From the NCBI RefSeq assembly GCF_022835695.1, contig NZ_BQUV01000002.1:496001-560000 (forward strand): DNA of 64,000 nt, in the 5' to 3' direction. The notes under the pieces were generated by a model. The model did no database searches. It was not told the origin of the DNA and saw only the letters and a program-made list of their open reading frames with translations. A program made the position numbers and the translations under genes. Source of the DNA: Bradyrhizobium sp. Ce-3 (GTDB taxonomy: Bacteria; Pseudomonadota; Alphaproteobacteria; Rhizobiales; Xanthobacteraceae). Positions 59,816 to 64,000 of this stretch are shown in pieces; the stretch's first letter is position 1; each line of letters begins with the position of its first letter.

Positions 59816-60463
59816 TCATGTCAGCCCGGAGAGATCAGCCGGCAGCATGGCCTTGAATTGCGTCAACGCCTGCCGCGCCTTCTTCGGCGGCAGGGTGATG
59901 GCGTGACGCACCGCGGCCGCGATCAGCGTCATCAGCAGCCCTGAGAATGTGGTGAGGGTGGCGGCAGGCACGGTGGGTGCTACCCGTTTGATTGCATCGG
60001 AGAGCAAGCCGGAGAGCACGGCCATGTCGTCCGCATCGAGCCTCTGCAGGGCGCGGTCGGCTTGCGTCGCCTGCCAGATGTCGCGCATCACAGGCTCGCG
60101 CATGAACATCTCGTAGTAGCTGTCGACGATCCGGCACAGCGCCGGGTGCAGGTCGTGCTCGGCCGCGACGGCGGCCAGATCGCGCCCGACGCAATCACGT
60201 CCGACGGCGTTGTGCCGCTCCGCCAGCGTGCCGATGATCGCGGCCTTGTCCGGGAAGTACTGGTAGAGTGAGCCGAACGCGATGCCGCTGCGTTCGACGA
60301 TGTCGCTCATGCGGAAGGCCTCGCTGCCCTTTTCCGCCATGATCTCGGTCGCGCAGGCAAGGATGCGCTCGAACCGCTCGCGGCTGCGCTGCTGCGTCGG
60401 CGCAAGCCGCGCCAGGGCGGGCAGGGGCGCCTCCTCCGTGCGCGCGGTCTTTCGTTTCGCCAT
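59816..60463 (-). CDS. TetR-family repressor
   Basis: A 215-aa TetR regulator: helix-turn-helix RSRERFERILACATEIMAEKGSEAFRMSDIVERSGIAFGSLYQYFPDKAAIIGTLAERH (about residues 24-80) and a helical ligand domain with a TetR_C-like hydrophobic core (FSGLLMTLIAAAVRHAIT). The Met before AKRKTART is the start; the longer frame is a shadow. It is divergent from the DUF1772 gene with two operator-like sites between, so it should repress both itself and that gene. Confidence 0.9.
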   Translation of the reverse strand: MAKRKTARTEEAPLPALARLAPTQQRSRERFERILACATEIMAEKGSEAFRMSDIVERSGIAFGSLYQYFPDKAAIIGTLAERHNAVGRDCVGRDLAAVAAEHDLHPALCRIVDSYYEMFMREPVMRDIWQATQADRALQRLDADDMAVLSGLLSDAIKRVAPTVPAATLTTFSGLLMTLIAAAVRHAITLPPKKARQALTQFKAMLPADLSGLT

Positions 60464-60493
60464 CGCTCTCCTCCGCAGGGGCTTGACGTTTCT

Positions 60494-60515
60494 AATACGA
60501 GAGTTTATCGCATTT
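60494..60515. promoter_or_regulatory. Operator-like repeat 1
   Basis: AATACGAG, 7 bases, CGCATTT, which repeats the outer parts of the element at 60519-60541 in direct orientation. The inner half-site is degenerate (AGTTTAT instead of TATCTCT). Confidence 0.55.
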
Positions 60516-60518
60516 TTC

Positions 60519-60541
60519 AAATACGAGTATCTCTCGCATTT
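60519..60541. promoter_or_regulatory. Operator-like repeat 2
   Basis: AAAT-A-CGAG-TATCT-CTCG-C-ATTT is a near-perfect palindrome, the type bound by TetR dimers. It ends 13 bases before the DUF1772 start codon and overlaps the region expected to hold its promoter. Confidence 0.7.
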
Positions 60542-60554
60542 GGAGGATGGAACG

Positions 60555-61040
60555 ATGCGCAATGTCCTGACCTCGGGCTTGTTGTGGTTTTCGGCGCTCG
60601 GCTGCGGGCTGCTTGCCGGGGTCTATTTCGCGTTCTCGGCCTTCGTCATGACCTCGCTCGGCCGCATCGAACAATCCGCCGGCATCTCGGCGATGAACGC
60701 GATCGATTTCGGCATCGTGCGCTCGCTGTTCATGCCGGTCTTCCTCGGCACCACGCTGTCCTGCGCCGTGCTGGTCGTGCTCGGCGCGCTGCGCTGGCAG
60801 GAACCGGGCGCGGTGGCGATGATTGGCGGCGGCGTCCTCTATGTCGTCGGGATGTTCGTCGTCACGGCGGTCTTCAACGTGCCGCTGAACGATCAGCTTG
60901 CGGCCACCGATCCCGCGAGCGCTGCGGCCGCGCCGGTCTGGGCGCGTTATCTGACCGACTGGACCTTCTGGAACCACGTGCGGACCATCGCCTCGCTCGC
61001 GGCGACCGCGCTGTTCATCGTGGCCATCGCGGCGCGATAG
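60555..61040 (+). CDS. DUF1772 family membrane protein (anthrone-oxygenase-like)
   Basis: A 161-aa protein with four membrane helices (LWFSALGCGLLAGVYFAFSAFVM; LFMPVFLGTTLSCAVLVVLGAL; AMIGGGVLYVVGMFVVTAVFNVPLND; SLAATALFIVAIAA). VFNVPLND and WNHVRTIASLAA are DUF1772 marks. Members of this family are annotated as anthrone oxygenase homologues, but most bacterial ones are uncharacterised. GGAGGA lies upstream of the ATG at 60555. It is under a divergent TetR repressor, so a small hydrophobic inducer is likely. Confidence 0.88.
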   Translation: MRNVLTSGLLWFSALGCGLLAGVYFAFSAFVMTSLGRIEQSAGISAMNAIDFGIVRSLFMPVFLGTTLSCAVLVVLGALRWQEPGAVAMIGGGVLYVVGMFVVTAVFNVPLNDQLAATDPASAAAAPVWARYLTDWTFWNHVRTIASLAATALFIVAIAAR

Positions 61041-61112
61041 CGCGGTTTCACGCGCTGCGCTTCGCATTTTGTGCACGATTTGTACTCGTGCGGCGCGGTC
61101 GTTAAGGAAGTG

Positions 61113-61523
61113 ATGCCGCACGCCGACGTGCGGCCGACTGCCAGGAGAATTTCAACGAAACACATTTTACCGGCACTGCTTGTGATGGGACTGGCGCTGA
61201 TTGCATCGCCCGCGTCAGCCGCCGATAACCGCAACGTCTCGGTGGTCAACGAGACCGGATACGCCATCAAGTTTCTCGGCTTCAACGGGCCCGATGACGG
61301 CCTCGACGAGTGGGAGAACGAGCTCGAGGGCACGCTGAAGAATCAGGACACCGCGTACGTCGAGTTCGGCAACGACGACGAAGGCTGCGTCTGGAATATC
61401 AAGGTGGACTGGGCCAACTACAATGAATCGGTGCTCTGGAAGAACGTCAACCTGTGTAAGCTCAACGTTCTGAGGCTGCGCTACGACCCCGGCACCAAGA
61501 CCACCTCGTTCACTGCGGAATGA
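61113..61523 (+). CDS. Secreted protein of unknown function
   Basis: A 136-aa exported protein with a signal peptide after a basic N-terminus (RPTARRISTKHILPALLVMGLALIASPASA-AD). The mature domain is a small beta-rich fold: NVSVVNETGYAIKFLGFNGPDDGLDEWE, then two cysteines (EGCVWNIKVDW, NLCKLNVLRLRY) likely in a disulfide. It resembles small secreted alphaproteobacterial proteins of the TIGR/DUF type that follow ADN-xNVSVVN, but I cannot place it in a named family. AAGGAAG precedes the ATG. Confidence 0.75.
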   Translation: MPHADVRPTARRISTKHILPALLVMGLALIASPASAADNRNVSVVNETGYAIKFLGFNGPDDGLDEWENELEGTLKNQDTAYVEFGNDDEGCVWNIKVDWANYNESVLWKNVNLCKLNVLRLRYDPGTKTTSFTAE

Positions 61524-61562
61524 CGATGGCGGCACGCGCGGCGTGCACGCCGAAGAATCAAG

Positions 61563-61584
61563 GGCGCGGCGGATTGGCCGCGCC
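61563..61584 (+). terminator. GC-rich hairpin after the secreted-protein gene
   Basis: GGCGCGGC and GCCGCGCC pair around GGATTG, about 40 bases after the stop. No T tract follows, so termination is uncertain. Confidence 0.35.
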
Positions 61585-61783
61585 GGCGGCGTATCGAGGC
61601 CCTCTCGGCGCCGATAGCGGGACAGCCGGGACAGGCCTGCATCACCCTGGAACGCCCGCAAAGCCTTGCGCGGCAGAGGTTTACTGTCTCTGGCTAAAGT
61701 TTCGCCGGAGGCCCATTTGGTTCTTTGCAAGCCCGAAAGGCTTTGTTATACGCTGCCCGCTCGCGAACGTTTTGTTCGCCTAT

Positions 61784-61858
61784 TCCTCGGTAGCTCAGCG
61801 GTAGAGCATTCGACTGTTAATCGAATGGTCGCTGGTTCGAATCCAGCCCGGGGAGCCA
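61784..61858 (+). tRNA. tRNA-Asn (GTT)
   Basis: A 75-nt cloverleaf: acceptor TCCTCGG with CCGGGGA (one wobble), D arm AGCTCAGCGGTAGAGC, anticodon stem TTCGA/TCGAA with loop CTGTTAA (anticodon GTT), T arm CTGG-TTCGAAT-CCAG, encoded GCCA. Confidence 0.96.
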
Positions 61859-61994
61859 GTTTTGCTGGCCCCATCAAACTCTCGTCATCGCCAATCACAA
61901 GCTTGTGGCCCGCAACCGGCAGGCCAAAAACGTCGTCAAATCGACTCAATAGCCGTCGACACTTTGTCCTGCCGGGTCTTGAGAGGTGATTTTG

Positions 61995-62174
61995 ATGGCC
62001 ATTAACCTGATCGACCTGTCGATGCCGCAGCCGACACTGGTGCCGAATGATGCGCCCTGCATCAGCGACGATGAGTGTGTTCGCCGGCTCGCGAGGGCCG
62101 TCGAGGAGCATGATTCCGAGCATCTCGATGAGGTCGCCCGCTTGATCGGCCGGCTCGCCGTTACGATCGAATAA
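61995..62174 (+). CDS. Small acidic hypothetical protein
   Basis: A 59-aa protein (AINLIDLSMPQPTLVPNDAPCISDDECVRRLARAVEEHDSEHLDEVARLIGRLAVTIE, shown here only by its parts PNDAPCISDDECVRRLA and DEVARLIGRL). An N-terminal turn-rich stretch with two cysteines is followed by an acidic helical pair. GAGAGG eight bases before the ATG at 61995 selects it over the GTG at 61986. Function unknown. Confidence 0.6.
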   Translation: MAINLIDLSMPQPTLVPNDAPCISDDECVRRLARAVEEHDSEHLDEVARLIGRLAVTIE

Positions 62175-62310
62175 AACGCACCAGGGTGCGCGTCCCGGGA
62201 GCGCGTTTCGCGCGCCAACGCCGTGTTGCGTTTTGGCGGAGCTTGTTCCAAAAGATGGCCCTGTTCTAGCTTCTCCAGCGGCAATGCCGCGACTTGCAGG
62301 GTCTCCGCCA

Positions 62311-62976
62311 ATGAACGGTTTTTCGACCGCGCGCCAGTACATGGTCGATGGTCAGGTGCGTCCGAGCGACGTGACTGACGATCGAATTCTCGAAGCCATG
62401 CTGACGGTGCCGCGCGAGGTGTTCGTCCCGGCCAGCAAGCAGGCGCTCGCCTATCTGGACCTCGATCTGGATGTCGCCGAGGGCGGCGCGGCCAAGCGCT
62501 GTCTGATTACGCCGGCGCTGCTCGCCAAGATGCTCCAGGCCGCCGAGATCAAGGTGACCGACCGGGTCCTGGTCGTCGGCTGCGCGACCGGCTACGCCGC
62601 CGCCATCGTGGCGCGGTTTGCGGCGCAGGTCAGCGCGACGGAGAGCGATCCGGCGCTTGCCCCGAAGGCGACTGCCGTCTTGGCCCAGCTCGGGCTGCAG
62701 AACGTGACGGTCAGGACCGCCGCGGCCGCCGACGGCGATGCCGCGGGCGCGCCCTATGACGTCATCGTTCTCAATGGCGCGACCGAGATCGTTCCGACCG
62801 GGTTGTTCGGCCAGCTCAAGGAGGGGGGCCGGCTGGTCGGGGTGTTCGGCCTGACGCCACCGCCGCGCGCCACCCTCGTGACCCACTCCCACGGGGATTT
62901 CGGCCATCGCGAGCTGTTCGACGCCGCGGCGCCCGTGCTGCCCGGATTCGAGCGGGTTCCTGCCTTCGTCTTCTGA
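62311..62976 (+). CDS. pcm: Protein-L-isoaspartate O-methyltransferase homologue
   Basis: A 221-aa SAM-dependent methyltransferase of the PCMT family: FSTARQYMVDGQVRPSDVTDDRILEAMLTVPREVFVPAS, LITPALLAKMLQAAEI, VLVVGCATGYAAAIVARFA (SAM loop, usually GxGxGY; here VGCATGY) and VIVLNGATEIVPTGLFGQLKEGGRLVGVFG. It repairs or regulates isoaspartyl proteins. The SAM motif is altered at its second Gly, which raises the possibility of a changed function. The TolC gene follows 200 bases downstream. Start before NGFSTARQ fits the family. Confidence 0.88.
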   Translation: MNGFSTARQYMVDGQVRPSDVTDDRILEAMLTVPREVFVPASKQALAYLDLDLDVAEGGAAKRCLITPALLAKMLQAAEIKVTDRVLVVGCATGYAAAIVARFAAQVSATESDPALAPKATAVLAQLGLQNVTVRTAAAADGDAAGAPYDVIVLNGATEIVPTGLFGQLKEGGRLVGVFGLTPPPRATLVTHSHGDFGHRELFDAAAPVLPGFERVPAFVF

Positions 62977-63173
62977 CCGCTACCGCGCTGCGCTGGCTGA
63001 TAAAATCCCGTTCTGAATCAGAAGTGTGGCCCGTTTGCCCCATGTGAAGAGTTTCCACCATGTTCCGTTGCGGGGTAGTTCCGTTGCCCTTAGCTGCGGA
63101 CTAAGGTGAGGCGGGACTCACTTCGTCTGAAGCGACCGCCGGAACTGACTTGGGTGTGGAGACGGCGACTACA

Positions 63174-64000
63174 ATGATTGGATTACCGGGGATGCGTGGG
63201 GTGAAGGCTATCACCGCGGCTGCGACTGCCGTCCTGATATTGGCAGAGATGGGCCCCGTGCCCGCGCTGGCCGAAACGATCGAATCCGCGCTGGTGCGGG
63301 CCTACCAGAACAATCCCCAGCTGAACGCACAGCGTGCGTTCGTGCGGTCGACCGACGAAAACGTTCCGCAGGCGCTCTCGGGTTACCGTCCGAAGGTCTC
63401 GCTGACGGCCACCGCCGGCGGGCAATACACCGACGAACAGTTGACGCAGGGGAGCCCGGCATTGTCCGGCGTGAGCCGGCAGCGCACCGTCGGCATCACC
63501 GCCAGCCAGTCGCTGTTCAACGCACAGAATGCGCCGAAGGTGCGCCAGGCCGAAAGCCAGGTGTCGTCGGCGCGTGAAGGCTTGCGCGTGCTCGAGCAGT
63601 CCGTGCTTTTGAGCGCCGCCACCATCTACATGGACTATCTCCGCGATTCCGCCATCGTCGAGGTTCAGCGCAGCAATACGCGGGTGCTGGAACAGACGCT
63701 GAAGCAGACCCAGGACCGCTTCAACGTCGGCGAAGTGACGCGAACCGACGTTGCGCAGTCCGAGGCCCAGCTTGCGGCCGGCAAAACCCAGCAGCTCACC
63801 GCCGAATCCAACCTGACGACGACGCGATCGAACTATCGCCGCATCATCGGCAACGAGCCGCAGAATCTCGCGCCAGGCTCGCCGGTCGACCGGTTCCTGC
63901 CGGCGACGCTCTCTGCCGCTGTCGAGCTCAGCCTGACCCAGAACCCGAACGTCACCGGTGCGATGTTCGGCGTCGACGTCAATTTCCTGCAGACCAAGGT
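63174..64000 (+). CDS. tolC: TolC-family outer-membrane channel (partial, 3' end outside window)
   Basis: The first 275 codons of a TolC-type channel. A signal peptide (to about residue 32, PALA-ETIESAL) is followed by the first outer-membrane-efflux repeat: ALVRAYQNNPQLNAQRAFVRSTDENVPQALSGYRPKVSLTA, GITASQSLFN, LLSAATIYMDYLRDSAIVEVQRSN, TQDRFNVGEVTRTDVAQSEAQLAAG. This type follows pcm in Rhizobiales and serves type I secretion and drug efflux. The start at 63174 gives a standard signal; the ATG at 63192 is an alternative. Confidence 0.93.
   Translation, partial: MIGLPGMRGVKAITAAATAVLILAEMGPVPALAETIESALVRAYQNNPQLNAQRAFVRSTDENVPQALSGYRPKVSLTATAGGQYTDEQLTQGSPALSGVSRQRTVGITASQSLFNAQNAPKVRQAESQVSSAREGLRVLEQSVLLSAATIYMDYLRDSAIVEVQRSNTRVLEQTLKQTQDRFNVGEVTRTDVAQSEAQLAAGKTQQLTAESNLTTTRSNYRRIIGNEPQNLAPGSPVDRFLPATLSAAVELSLTQNPNVTGAMFGVDVNFLQTK

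Overview
The window is GC-rich chromosomal DNA with the gene content, codon use and small-protein repertoire of a Rhizobiales alphaproteobacterium. Bradyrhizobium or a close relative fits best. The grounds are a complete aapJQMP general amino-acid transporter, a Tad/Cpa pilus locus, a DUF992 protein, several short secreted proteins, a ChrR-type ECF sigma module, and a lipid A sugar-modification cassette of a kind expected in bradyrhizobia. No phage, insertion sequence, CRISPR array or rRNA was seen. It reads as core chromosome with lineage-specific small genes. Genus assignment is inference.

Layout. 1-2140 (minus): a TRAP transporter, dctP-dctQ-dctM, with dctM cut by the window edge. 2504-5071: small secreted or hypothetical proteins. 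5210-6771: dgoK-dgoA, the last two steps of De Ley-Doudoroff galactose breakdown. 6799-10382: more small proteins, two tandem candidate small RNAs (about 9018-9346), a DUF992 protein and a pair of very small genes (44 and 27 aa). 10531-13739: a NemR/AcuR-like TetR gene, a secreted protein and a large alpha/beta-hydrolase-domain protein, tied together by two copies of the same operator. tRNA-Arg(TCT) follows. 14310-21628: alpha-2-macroglobulin and penicillin-binding protein 1C. 21792-25447: ArnT-like glycosyltransferase, PAP2 phosphatase, GT2 glycosyltransferase and LAB_N protein, probably one lipid A decoration operon. 25651-29660: an M23-family protein with an altered zinc site, a Na/Pi cotransporter and a PilZ protein.

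29802-34979: tadD facing cpaB-cpaC-cpaD-cpaE. 35264-36460: cystathionine beta-lyase. 36786-41300: aapJQMP. 41357-42391: cysK. 42625-48695: an ECF sigma factor with a ChrR anti-sigma factor, next to a divergent FAD oxidoreductase / DUF1365 / CFA-synthase-like operon, a DUF1295 protein and a DUF2177 protein. Three promoters here share the spacing TGATCC-N16-CGTT, so the module appears to be a compact self-regulated lipid-stress regulon (singlet oxygen by analogy with Rhodobacter). 49116-58340: a four-gene RND efflux operon with two permeases, in which two mini-ORFs bridge the adaptor and first permease by start/stop overlaps. 58376-59230: DTW-domain tRNA-modifying enzyme and tRNA-Cys. 59816-61040: TetR repressor and divergent DUF1772 gene with paired operators. 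61113-64000: a secreted protein, tRNA-Asn, a small protein, an isoaspartate methyltransferase homologue and the start of tolC.

All protein families were recognised by eye from translated sequence. No database search was run, so names of DUF families and small proteins are recognition-level calls.
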